Origin: Candidatus Latescibacterota bacterium
Lineage (GTDB): Bacteria > Latescibacterota > Latescibacteria > Latescibacterales > Latescibacteraceae
Assembly (NCBI GenBank): GCA_018656855.1
Contig: JABHYP010000582.1
Span: 1 to 7,616 of the forward strand
DNA length: 7,616 bases
Reading direction: 5' to 3'
Part shown: one piece after another, positions 1 through 6,037 of the stretch
Layout: each line of letters begins with the position of its first letter
Numbering within the stretch: the stretch's first letter is position 1
Position numbers and translations under genes: made by a program
Notes under the pieces: model-generated
The model's input: the letters and a program-made list of their open reading frames with translations, nothing else
The model's database searches: none
Told to the model about the DNA's origin: nothing

Positions 1-242
1 CTCTTTATTGAAAAATCAGAATAGATAGAGAAGAATCCCTAAACCAGAACACGAGAATAAGCCACAGAAACACACTTATTTTGATTATCCAGCACCAAAC
101 CATCTCTTAAGTCAGGGGGTAAAGTGGTCCACGTAGCTCTGGAGGGATACAGCTGTCCTATGTTTTTACTATACAAAAATAACATTGATTTAAAGGGATT
201 GTATATTTATTCTAATAGTGTGTGAAGTAATAGAATACTGAG
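1..242. other. Leader region upstream of the sensor kinase; no supported gene
   Basis: No convincing coding region is seen on either strand. A weak sigma-70-like pair, TTGATT (185-190) and TATTCT (208-213) with a 17-bp spacer, could drive the kinase, and TAGAAT at 231-236 is another possible -10. Neither is strong. There is no GG-N10-GC sigma-54 signature and no copy of the TGCATCACCCT element found before the two downstream units. The kinase operon therefore does not look autoregulated by the same mechanism. Confidence 0.4.
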
Positions 243-2432
243 TTGGCAAAAAGGATGAATCGAGTTTTAATGAAGATATCTTTTTACAAACATCATAAAT
301 ATAATATTTTTTTACTGGCAAATTTTAACATTCCAAAAAGAAATATCTATTTCATTTTACTTTTTATCCTTTCAATTATTACACTGATTGACTGCGGGAA
401 AGGAAGACCCTACTCCAACAAAAAACAACCACTTGCTGTAAATGGTATACTTGATTTGCGTGGATGGGATTTTAGATGGGATGGCCCTGTTGTACTTGAT
501 GGTGAGTGGGAATTTTATTGGAAAAATATTTTGTATCCTAGCGACTTCCCCGAAGATAACCTTCCTCAAAAAACTGCACTGATTTCTGTTCCTAGCAGCT
601 GGGGAAACTTAGTAGTTGATGGAAAAAAGCTTCCACGTAACGGATATGCCACTTATCGATTGAAAGTCTTTATCGATCAACAAAAGAATCGGATTATGTG
701 TAATATGTTTGAACAAGGCAAAGCATTTACATTGTTTGTTAATGGTGAACAAATTAGTGTCGGTGGCATGGTTGGTAAAAGCGCAGAATCGACAGTTCCG
801 GAGACTTTGGTTCGTCCAAAATTGATCGCTTATGATAAAGAACAAATAGAAATAATTATTCAGGTGTCTAATTTTCATGGTAAAAAAGGTGGTATCCAGA
901 ATAGTATTCGTTTGGGAACAGAACGATGGATTCTTGCGTCCAGATTTCAATCCCGCTCAAGAGGAGCTATTATATTTGGCTTTCTTTCCATTATGGGGCT
1001 CTATCATTTGGTTCTATATTTGTTTAGGAGAAAAGATAATTCACCGCTTTATTTTATTATCATCTGTTTTTTCTTAGCATTATACACTATGCTTCAAAGC
1101 GAAGTATATATAATTATACCGCTGCGTTCAATCCAGTTCATTAGTTGGGCATTCAAAAATAAACTAATAAGCGTCGTTTTTTATCTCACCGTTCCTTTCT
1201 TTTTAATGTTTATAAATTCACTTTTTCCTAAGGAGCTTTCAAAACGTTACTTACGAATTATCCAGATCACAGCTCTATCTTTTGTATGTTTTATTGTTAT
1301 TGCTTCAACAAATATTCACATCATAATAGATCAAATATACCAAATTATAACTCTCATCGCCGCTTTATACGTACTTTATGTTCTCATTCTTGCTTTAAAA
1401 CGAAAACGTGAGGGTGCAGGTATTTTCCTTTCAGGATTTATTGTATTATTTATCGCAGGTATAAACGATATCCTAAATCCGAACACTCATATCGAATTAG
1501 TTCCTTCAGCGCTTATTATATTTATCCTTACCCAGGCAATTTTTCTGTCATATCGTTTTTCTTATGCGTTTAATACAGTTGAAAGGCAAAGCAAAGAATT
1601 GGAGCAGGAAATAAGAGATCGTGAAAAGGCAGAAGAGGAGTCTCGACACAAGCAACAGCAACTACTTCAGGCTGATAAAATGGCGTCTCTGGGCATTTTA
1701 GTTTCCGGAGTAGCACATGAAATAAATAATCCAAATAATTTCATCCTACTCAACAGTGAGATGTTATCAAAGGCATGGAAGGACCTGATCCCCGTATTAA
1801 AGGAACATTATGAGAAAGATGGTGAATATGATATTGCAGGGATTCCATACACTGATGCGCAGGAAAGAATAAAATATCTCATATCAGGAATTACCGATGG
1901 AGCAAAACGCATAGAAAAAATTATTCAAGGTTTAAGAAGCTTCAGTCGACTTGAGGCTGGTGAACAAAAAGAAAGAATTGATATCAATGCTGTGGTGGAT
2001 GCAGCTATTCTTATTACCAACAATCTCATCAAGAAATCTACAAACCATTTTGACGTTTCATATGGTCAAAACTTACCGCTTATAAACGGAAATTTTCAGA
2101 GACTTGAGCAGGTGATAATAAATTTAATTACCAATGCATGCCAGGCACTTCAAGATAAAAATCAAGACCTGCTTATTAAAACTAATTTCGATAACGCTTT
2201 ACGCCGGAACATTATAGAGATTCGCGATGAAGGCGTCGGTATTCTGCCGGACCAGTTAAACTACATCATGGATCCTTTTTTTACAACAAAACGTGATTCG
2301 GGTGGAACCGGTCTCGGTCTGTCAATATCTTACAGCATCTTACAGGATCACGGTGGAGAATTAAACATTGAATCTGAACCGGGTAAAGGCACTACAGCTA
2401 CCGTCAGTTTACCGGTGACAGGTAATAATTAA
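243..2432 (+). CDS. 7TM-DISM sensor histidine kinase (hybrid of extracytoplasmic jelly-roll domain, seven TM helices and HisKA/HATPase)
   Basis: This is an inner-membrane sensor kinase of 729 aa. Residues 34-49 form a hydrophobic signal/anchor ending at Cys51; the LIDC context is a poor lipobox. Residues about 68-226 look like the galactose-binding-like extracytoplasmic domain that accompanies 7TM-DISM receptors: GWDF (74-77), LDGEWEFYW (85-93), VPSSW (116-120), GYATYRL (134-140), FVNG (165-168) and VSNF (208-211). About seven hydrophobic helices follow between 240 and 440, then a charged coiled coil (about 444-478). The H-box has phosphoacceptor His492 in GVAHEINNPNNF. The N-box lies at 622-632, the G1 box is DEGVGI (662-667), the F-box DPFFTTK (677-683) and the G2 box GGTGLGLS (687-694), so the catalytic core looks intact. 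It has no receiver domain of its own; the partner is the regulator 14 bp downstream. The start is uncertain: TTG at 243, ATG at 255 and ATG at 270 are all possible, and none has a good Shine-Dalgarno at normal spacing. The ligand is unknown; the domain type suggests a carbohydrate or other small molecule. Confidence 0.93.
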   Translation: MAKRMNRVLMKISFYKHHKYNIFLLANFNIPKRNIYFILLFILSIITLIDCGKGRPYSNKKQPLAVNGILDLRGWDFRWDGPVVLDGEWEFYWKNILYPSDFPEDNLPQKTALISVPSSWGNLVVDGKKLPRNGYATYRLKVFIDQQKNRIMCNMFEQGKAFTLFVNGEQISVGGMVGKSAESTVPETLVRPKLIAYDKEQIEIIIQVSNFHGKKGGIQNSIRLGTERWILASRFQSRSRGAIIFGFLSIMGLYHLVLYLFRRKDNSPLYFIIICFFLALYTMLQSEVYIIIPLRSIQFISWAFKNKLISVVFYLTVPFFLMFINSLFPKELSKRYLRIIQITALSFVCFIVIASTNIHIIIDQIYQIITLIAALYVLYVLILALKRKREGAGIFLSGFIVLFIAGINDILNPNTHIELVPSALIIFILTQAIFLSYRFSYAFNTVERQSKELEQEIRDREKAEEESRHKQQQLLQADKMASLGILVSGVAHEINNPNNFILLNSEMLSKAWKDLIPVLKEHYEKDGEYDIAGIPYTDAQERIKYLISGITDGAKRIEKIIQGLRSFSRLEAGEQKERIDINAVVDAAILITNNLIKKSTNHFDVSYGQNLPLINGNFQRLEQVIINLITNACQALQDKNQDLLIKTNFDNALRRNIIEIRDEGVGILPDQLNYIMDPFFTTKRDSGGTGLGLSISYSILQDHGGELNIESEPGKGTTATVSLPVTGNN

Positions 2433-2436
2433 GGAG
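2431..2436 (+). promoter_or_regulatory. Ribosome binding site of the response regulator, overlapping the kinase stop codon
   Basis: AAGGAG begins inside the kinase TAA stop (2430-2432) and lies 10 nt before the ATG at 2447. The overlap suggests translational coupling, so the kinase and regulator should be made together. An ATG at 2439 is out of frame with the regulator and is not its start. Confidence 0.8.
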
Positions 2437-2446
2437 TGATGAAAGA

Positions 2447-3859
2447 ATGGAGCGCTCGAAATATCCTTACAAACCCATCCTTTTAGTCGATGATGAAAAG
2501 CAGTTTTTATTCAGCGTCACATTTGCGCTCAATTCTGCCGGAATAAACAATATTGTAGAATGTGATGACAGTCGTAGAGTTCTTGATCTGTTGGCTGAAC
2601 ATAGTTTCAGTGTCATAGTTCTCGATCTAAACATGCCACACATCTCAGGCTTTGAATTGCTCCCGGAAATAAAGCAGGAATACCCTTATATTCCGGTGAC
2701 AGTGTTGACTGCTGTCACTGAGATCGAAACTGCCGTTGAGTGCATGAAAAACGGCGCGTTTGATTACCTCGTAAAACCACTGGATAACAATCAGCTTCTG
2801 ACACATATACGCCGCTCGATTGACCATGCTGAGATGCAAGCTGAAAACCTCCTGTTGAAGGAGTACCTTCTTACCGATGAACTGAAACATCCCAAAGCGT
2901 TTAAAATGATAATCACAAGAAACAAGGCAATGAAATCAATTTTCAAGTATGTGGAATCGATTGCGGGTACATCCCTGCCCGTACTCATTACAGGTGAGAC
3001 AGGTGTCGGGAAAGAGTTGTTTGCTATGGCCATTCACACTGTCAGTGGACGACGCGGAAATTTCGTAACGGAGAATGTGGCGGGAGTTGATGATACATTG
3101 TTTTCTGATACTCTATTCGGACATAAACGTGGTGCTTTTACTGGTGCGGATCGAGATCGAAAAGGATTAATTGAGGAGGCTTCAGGAGGCACCCTGTTTC
3201 TTGATGAAATCGGTGATCTGTGTATTGAATCCCAGGTGAAACTCTTACGATTACTACAGGAACATACATATTATCAGCTCGGTTCAGATAAACCGAAATC
3301 ATCTGATGCGCGAATAGTTGTGGCCACAAATAAAGACTTGAAATCCGTGCTGGAATCAGGTGCGTTTCGTAAGGATCTCTATTATCGCCTATATGCACAC
3401 CATATCAAAATTCCCCCTCTCAGAGATCGAAAAGAAGATATCCCGCTCCTTTTAGAACACCTGCTTCAAAAGACAGCTAATGAAATAGGCAAAAAGAAGC
3501 CCACCGCTCCACGTGAATTGTTGATGCTGCTTAACACGTATAATTTTCCGGGGAACGTCAGGGAATTAGAAGGTATGATTGTTGATGCGGTATCCCGTCA
3601 TGAATCAGGGATCCTTTCAACAAAATCTTTTAGGGAAAAGATTATTACCGATCTACAAGAATCGGAAACTATTTCTAATAGACAACCTTTTGTAGAACAA
3701 TTAGATTTCCCGGAACAATTGCCCACGTTGAAAGAACTTGAAACCATGTTTATTGAAGAAGCAATGCGACGAGCAGATAATAACCAGACCATTGCAGCAC
3801 AACTCCTCGGTATATCTCGAAACACACTCAACAGCCGCTTGAGAAGGTCTCATTCTTAG
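2447..3859 (+). CDS. Sigma-54-dependent response regulator, NtrC family (receiver, AAA+, Fis-type HTH)
   Basis: This is a cytoplasmic enhancer-binding protein of 470 aa, the normal length for the NtrC family. The receiver domain (about 10-125) has the acidic pair Asp15/Asp16, phosphoacceptor Asp60 in VIVLDLNMP, Thr88 and Lys110. The AAA+ domain (about 150-385) has Walker A GETGVGKE (183-190), an intact sigma-54-contacting GAFTGA loop (229-234), Walker B TLFLDEI (249-255), sensor I ATNKDL (293-298) and NVREL (370-374). A Fis-type helix-turn-helix closes the protein (about 445-467, containing QTIAAQLLGISRNTLNSRL). With GAFTGA intact, it should activate sigma-54 RNA polymerase after phosphorylation by the kinase encoded just upstream. 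Two -24/-12 promoters with a shared upstream element lie directly downstream and are its likely targets (inference). Confidence 0.96.
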   Translation: MERSKYPYKPILLVDDEKQFLFSVTFALNSAGINNIVECDDSRRVLDLLAEHSFSVIVLDLNMPHISGFELLPEIKQEYPYIPVTVLTAVTEIETAVECMKNGAFDYLVKPLDNNQLLTHIRRSIDHAEMQAENLLLKEYLLTDELKHPKAFKMIITRNKAMKSIFKYVESIAGTSLPVLITGETGVGKELFAMAIHTVSGRRGNFVTENVAGVDDTLFSDTLFGHKRGAFTGADRDRKGLIEEASGGTLFLDEIGDLCIESQVKLLRLLQEHTYYQLGSDKPKSSDARIVVATNKDLKSVLESGAFRKDLYYRLYAHHIKIPPLRDRKEDIPLLLEHLLQKTANEIGKKKPTAPRELLMLLNTYNFPGNVRELEGMIVDAVSRHESGILSTKSFREKIITDLQESETISNRQPFVEQLDFPEQLPTLKELETMFIEEAMRRADNNQTIAAQLLGISRNTLNSRLRRSHS

Positions 3860-3875
3860 ATACATTACTCTAAAA

Positions 3876-3895
3876 GGTGCCGAATTTTTAGCACC
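3876..3895 (+). terminator. Weak hairpin after the regulator gene, possible terminator
   Basis: GGTGC (3876-3880) can pair with GCACC (3891-3895) around a 10-nt loop, 16 nt after the regulator stop. The stem is short and no T-run follows it, so termination here is doubtful. It may be chance. Confidence 0.2.
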
Positions 3896-3969
3896 ATACC
3901 AAATCACCAAAGATATATAATCTTCTGATTATTTGTAATTTAACATGTTTTTTTCATTTTCAACTCTGA

Positions 3970-4007
3970 AAAAATGCATCACCCTCTTTGTTTTACCCTC
4001 TTTGTTT
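3970..4007 (+). promoter_or_regulatory. Putative upstream activator site of the first sigma-54 unit
   Basis: The 16-bp sequence AAAAATGCATCACCCT at 3970-3985 recurs exactly at 5712-5727, ahead of the second sigma-54 promoter. Its TGCATCA starts at 3975, 86 bp before the -24 GG of the promoter. That places the site roughly 80-115 bp upstream of the predicted transcript start, a normal position for NtrC-family enhancer sites. The natural candidate to bind it is the regulator encoded upstream (inference). It is not an inverted repeat, unlike classic NtrC sites. Confidence 0.65.
3981..4007 (+). repeat. Tandem direct repeat, 13 bp with 14-bp period
   Basis: ACCCTCTTTGTTT occurs at 3981-3993 and again at 3995-4007. 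The first copy fuses with the TGCATC element shared with the second unit. Two copies spaced 14 bp apart could hold adjacent regulator protomers. A looser ATCCTCT follows at 4011. Confidence 0.8.
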
Positions 4008-4058
4008 GATATCCTCTCAACTTCTTTATAATCAACGCATTGTTAATGTGCTTGCCTT

Positions 4059-4075
4059 TTGGCATAATGCTTGCT
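4059..4075 (+). promoter_or_regulatory. Sigma-54 (-24/-12) promoter of the micropeptide/DUF6515 unit
   Basis: TTGGCATAATGCTTGCT matches the sigma-54 consensus closely. The GG (4061-4062) and GC (4073-4074) are separated by exactly 10 bp, with TTGCT at the -12 side. The transcript would start near 4086, about 63 nt before the first micro-gene. The -24 region also sits in small overlapping inverted repeats (TGCC-TTTT-GGCA at 4053-4064 and GCAT-A-ATGC at 4062-4070). The pairing with an upstream activator-like site and a neighbouring GAFTGA regulator supports the call. Confidence 0.85.
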
Positions 4076-4148
4076 CTATATATGTGCCAAGAGTTATAAG
4101 AAAGTATTAATGTCTACAATTGAATAAATCAAAACCAGGAGGTTTCAA

Positions 4149-4259
4149 ATGAAATGGGATGTAATTATGATCGTGGCAGGACTGGGCTATTTCTTTATAG
4201 CTGTCAATTTTCTTGTAACCCACAGCGCTGTACTTGAGGCAGTTATCACATCTATTTAA
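4149..4259 (+). CDS. Membrane micropeptide, 36 aa, first gene of the sigma-54 unit
   Basis: This is a small ORF beginning MKWDVIMIVAG and ending in VITSI. It has a very strong Shine-Dalgarno, AGGAGG at 4137-4142, six nt before the ATG. Residues about 5-23 form one hydrophobic helix, so the product is probably a single-span membrane peptide. It is the first ORF with a strong ribosome binding site after the predicted transcript start. It resembles the other two micropeptides in size, MK start and single helix, but lacks their PLIINSV motif, so homology is not shown. The function is unknown; roles such as modulating a membrane partner or being exported are speculation. Confidence 0.7.
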   Translation: MKWDVIMIVAGLGYFFIAVNFLVTHSAVLEAVITSI

Positions 4260-4285
4260 AATTCAATAGGTTTGGAGTCAAAAAC

Positions 4286-4369
4286 ATGAAAGTGAACATC
4301 GCAATAACTACTGGTTTGGTATGGTTGGATACAATTTGCCCTTTGATAATTAATTCAGTCAATATTTAA
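4286..4369 (+). CDS. Micropeptide with PLIINSV motif, 27 aa (paralogue of the one at 5897)
   Basis: The ORF begins MKVNIAITTGLVW and ends PLIINSVNI. GGAG at 4274-4277 sits 8 nt before the ATG. Aligned with the 34-aa peptide at 5897-6001 with a single one-residue gap, 16 of the 27 residues are identical: the MK start, the A-I and T positions, LVW, and I-x-PLIINSV. In the shared PLIINSV block, four of seven codons differ synonymously (for example cct/ccg for Pro and ata/att for Ile). This points to selection on the peptide rather than a DNA repeat. It is mostly hydrophobic and probably membrane-associated. Its gene is 26 nt after the previous micro-gene in the same unit. The function is unknown. 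Confidence 0.75.
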   Translation: MKVNIAITTGLVWLDTICPLIINSVNI

Positions 4370-4428
4370 TAGTAACGATTGCCTGAAGTAATTATTACCA
4401 GTTAAAAGTAAGCAGGGGGTTTGATAAG

Positions 4429-4764
4429 ATGATTAATCCGATTTCACTAGTAATCGCACGGCAAGTTATTTCACAAAATCAACCAATTAATGCTACGAGC
4501 GAAAATACATATCAGGAAGTTATAAAAGAAGCTGTAAAGCCTGTAGCGGATTTATATCAAAGAACGAACTATTCAATGCAAATGGGAGTTGATGCTCTCA
4601 AGATGACTTTGAAAGAAAACCAAGACACGGAAAACATCATTTTATCATCAATGTCCCGGACAGTCAATTCTGCAATGACAACGGAAATGAGACTGAAGGC
4701 CCTGGAACAGTATGAATCTACAGAAAAAGACTTTCAGGATGATTCTCAGGGTACCACCATGTAA
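4429..4764 (+). CDS. Hypothetical protein, 111 aa, possibly YjfB-like
   Basis: I do not firmly recognise this gene. AGGGGG at 4414-4419 lies 9 nt before the ATG, a strong site. The product has no signal peptide or membrane helix and looks mainly alpha-helical and polar, with an acidic, low-complexity C-terminus (about 92-111). Residues 51-75 (QMGVDALKMTLKENQ onward) resemble from memory the short YjfB-type putative motility protein pattern Q-x-G-x-x-x-L-K-x-x-L, and the N-terminal MINPISL is also in that style. That match is tentative. The gene is third in the sigma-54 unit, after the two micropeptides and 34 nt before the secreted DUF6515-like gene, so it should be induced with them. Confidence 0.8.
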   Translation: MINPISLVIARQVISQNQPINATSENTYQEVIKEAVKPVADLYQRTNYSMQMGVDALKMTLKENQDTENIILSSMSRTVNSAMTTEMRLKALEQYESTEKDFQDDSQGTTM

Positions 4765-4786
4765 CAGCTTTAATTTAAAGTTAAAA

Positions 4787-4793
4787 AAGGAGG
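4787..4793 (+). promoter_or_regulatory. Ribosome binding site that fixes the start of the DUF6515-like gene
   Basis: AAGGAGG lies 5 nt before the ATG at 4799. The reading frame is open further upstream to an ATG at 4712, but that start would overlap the preceding gene and would bury the signal peptide. The site at 4787 therefore decides for 4799. Confidence 0.85.
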
Positions 4794-4798
4794 TTAAA

Positions 4799-5374
4799 AT
4801 GAAAGCCAAAGCACTTATTATCGTGATCATGCTCGGATTTATGATTTTTGAAACTCCCGGTGATACTCATGCCGTGGTGAAGAGGAAAAAAATCATTAGA
4901 AAACCAGCTAAAACAGTTGTTGTGAACCCTGCACACAAAACAATTGGCAGGCTTCCCTCCGGCCATAGTAAAATTGTAATAGGGGGACATGTCTATTATC
5001 ATAATAATGGTGTATTTTACAAACATACTCCTTCTGGCTATGTTATTGTTTCGGGCCCAATGGGAGCTAAATTAAAGGTACTGCCGGCAGGTTCTATAAC
5101 AGTGCGTTTTGGGCCTGTGACATATCACTACCATTACGGTACATACTATCGCTATGATCCTGTGGAAAAAATTTATAATGTCGTTGAGCCCCTTAATAAA
5201 GAAGTGGTCGAGGATGTTTTGATATTGACAGACGGGGAAACGCTGACCGGGCAGTTTTTAGGTGGTAATCAGGAGACAATAGATTTCCAGGTGGGTGATG
5301 ATATTTACGAGATTCAGATATATGACATAGTCTCGGTTACATTTTCACCTCAGGTGCCGTTGACTGAAGAATAA
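4799..5374 (+). CDS. Secreted DUF6515-like protein with C-terminal small beta-barrel-like domain, 191 aa
   Basis: The protein starts with a signal peptide (about residues 1-25: MKAK, a hydrophobic core, then a likely cut after DTHA), followed by a basic stretch (KRKKIIRKPAK, 28-38). Residues about 50-130 carry two related Tyr/Gly-rich beta units: IVIGGHVYYHNNGVFYKH (59-76) and ITVRFGPVTYHYHYGTYYRY (100-119), each followed by a hydrophobic strand. This pattern matches my memory of DUF6515 proteins. Residues about 138-183 (DVLILTDGETLTGQFLG, then a strand pattern to IVSVTF) look like a small SH3/LSm-like barrel found at the C-terminus of envelope proteins in FCB bacteria. It probably acts in the periplasm or is attached to the envelope; no lipobox Cys is present. 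It is the last gene of its unit and is followed by a terminator. The biochemical role is unknown. Confidence 0.88.
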   Translation: MKAKALIIVIMLGFMIFETPGDTHAVVKRKKIIRKPAKTVVVNPAHKTIGRLPSGHSKIVIGGHVYYHNNGVFYKHTPSGYVIVSGPMGAKLKVLPAGSITVRFGPVTYHYHYGTYYRYDPVEKIYNVVEPLNKEVVEDVLILTDGETLTGQFLGGNQETIDFQVGDDIYEIQIYDIVSVTFSPQVPLTEE

Positions 5375-5440
5375 TAATTCAAAGAATATCAACCGCAATA
5401 ACCGGTTAGTAAGCTTCTAAAAAGTTGACTTCAATTATTC

Positions 5441-5472
5441 AAAGGGAACGAGTATTCGTTCCCTTTTTATTT
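5441..5472 (+). terminator. Strong rho-independent terminator
   Basis: AAAGGGAACGA (5441-5451) pairs perfectly with TCGTTCCCTTT (5456-5466) around a 4-nt loop, giving an 11-bp stem, and TTATTT follows. It lies 66 nt after the DUF6515-like stop codon and closes the first sigma-54 unit, so the MacA/MacB-type genes need the separate promoter at 5801. Confidence 0.93.
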
Positions 5473-5711
5473 GGTATGTCCGGCAGGGTGCGTAAGCTCC
5501 AATCGGTTACATGAGGTGTTTAATCGATCACTTGGAGGTGGAAGTCATCTAATGTTATGTATGAAGATCAGAGAGTTTCTTAATCAAATTTTTACTATCA
5601 TCTCAGTCAATTTCCAGGGGTGCCGAAATTTGAGCATCTGTCAAAATATATTAATATCACGCAACCAATTGATTATTATGGCAATATAACATACTTATGT
5701 GGCTATGACTT
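5473..5711. other. Gene-free spacer between the two sigma-54 units
   Basis: I see no supported gene here. The only longer open frame (5471-5689, 72 codons) starts with TTG directly in the terminator tail, has no suitable Shine-Dalgarno and shows no recognisable motif. No tRNA-like fold, mobile-element end or clear repeat was found by eye. Confidence 0.5.
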
Positions 5712-5752
5712 AAAAATGCATCACCCTTTCAATAGATCCTCTTCTTTCAATA
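5712..5752 (+). promoter_or_regulatory. Putative upstream activator site of the second sigma-54 unit
   Basis: AAAAATGCATCACCCT at 5712-5727 is identical to the element at 3970-3985. Its TGCATCA starts at 5717, again exactly 86 bp before the -24 GG of the promoter (5803). An 8-bp direct repeat TTTCAATA (5727-5734 and 5745-5752) follows, with an 18-bp period. It differs from the 14-bp repeat in the first unit, so the shared core is the TGCATCACCCT part. The likely binder is the NtrC-type regulator encoded upstream (inference). Confidence 0.65.
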
Positions 5753-5800
5753 AGAGATATAACCATAATATAACAATGAGGTTAGCGAAGCAATAATTTA

Positions 5801-5817
5801 TTGGCATAGAGGTTGCT
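5801..5817 (+). promoter_or_regulatory. Sigma-54 (-24/-12) promoter of the micropeptide/exporter unit
   Basis: TTGGCATAGAGGTTGCT has GG (5803-5804) and GC (5815-5816) exactly 10 bp apart and agrees with the first promoter at 13 of 17 positions, including all consensus bases. The transcript would start near 5828, about 69 nt before the 34-codon micro-gene. Confidence 0.85.
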
Positions 5818-5896
5818 TTAATAATAAGCGAGTAATTGAGAAAGTAACGGTTATTCTGTCAAGTCTAAAGGGATTCTTAAAACAACGGAGTAAGAA

Positions 5897-6001
5897 ATGA
5901 AAGCGAAAGTTGCCATTATAACGTCAAGCTTAGTATGGTTTGGAGTTATTTATCCGCTGATTATCAATTCAGTCGGTGTATTACTCACTACGGTATCGTG
6001 A
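5897..6001 (+). CDS. Micropeptide with PLIINSV motif, 34 aa (paralogue of the one at 4286)
   Basis: The ORF begins MKAKVAIITSSLVWFG and continues VIYPLIINSVGVLL before a short polar end. GGAG at 5887-5890 lies 6 nt before the ATG. It is the first gene after the second sigma-54 promoter and ends 36 nt before the adaptor gene. It shares 16 residues with the 27-aa peptide of the first unit and extends it by several residues at the C-terminus. Most of it is one hydrophobic segment, so it is probably a membrane peptide. The G-V-I-Y-P-L stretch recalls the N-terminal membrane helix of KdpC, which may be chance. It could be a regulator, subunit or substrate of the exporter encoded next; nothing in the sequence decides this. 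Confidence 0.78.
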   Translation: MKAKVAIITSSLVWFGVIYPLIINSVGVLLTTVS

Positions 6002-6037
6002 AACACAAACAGAATACTTAAATGAGGTAATTAACAA

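Noticed and set aside
39..185. Minus-strand ORF of 48 codons in the leader, with a protein-like stretch (YPSRATWTTLPPDLRDG).
   Set aside because: It has no Shine-Dalgarno before the ATG and no family I can name. Its promoter-side sequence overlaps the likely kinase promoter. It could be a gene remnant, but nothing supports that.
609..950. Antisense open frame of 113 codons inside the kinase gene, and similar antisense frames in the regulator and adaptor genes.
   Set aside because: They lie opposite genes with full, motif-supported domain structure and have no features of their own.
3981..4007. Possible CRISPR-like or mobile-element repeat.
   Set aside because: There are only two copies of 13 bp with a 1-bp gap and no spacers. 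Position before a sigma-54 promoter fits a regulator binding site better.
4712..4798. An upstream extension of the DUF6515-like gene to the ATG at 4712.
   Set aside because: It would overlap the previous gene and place 29 residues before a clear signal peptide. The AAGGAGG at 4787-4793 supports the start at 4799.
5484..5540. GTGCG-containing sequence considered as a group II intron 5' end.
   Set aside because: Only the GTGCG pentamer fits. No domain V-like hairpin or reverse transcriptase is present.
5471..5689. A 72-codon open frame on the + strand after the terminator.
   Set aside because: It starts with TTG in the terminator T-run, lacks a suitable ribosome binding site and has no recognisable domain.
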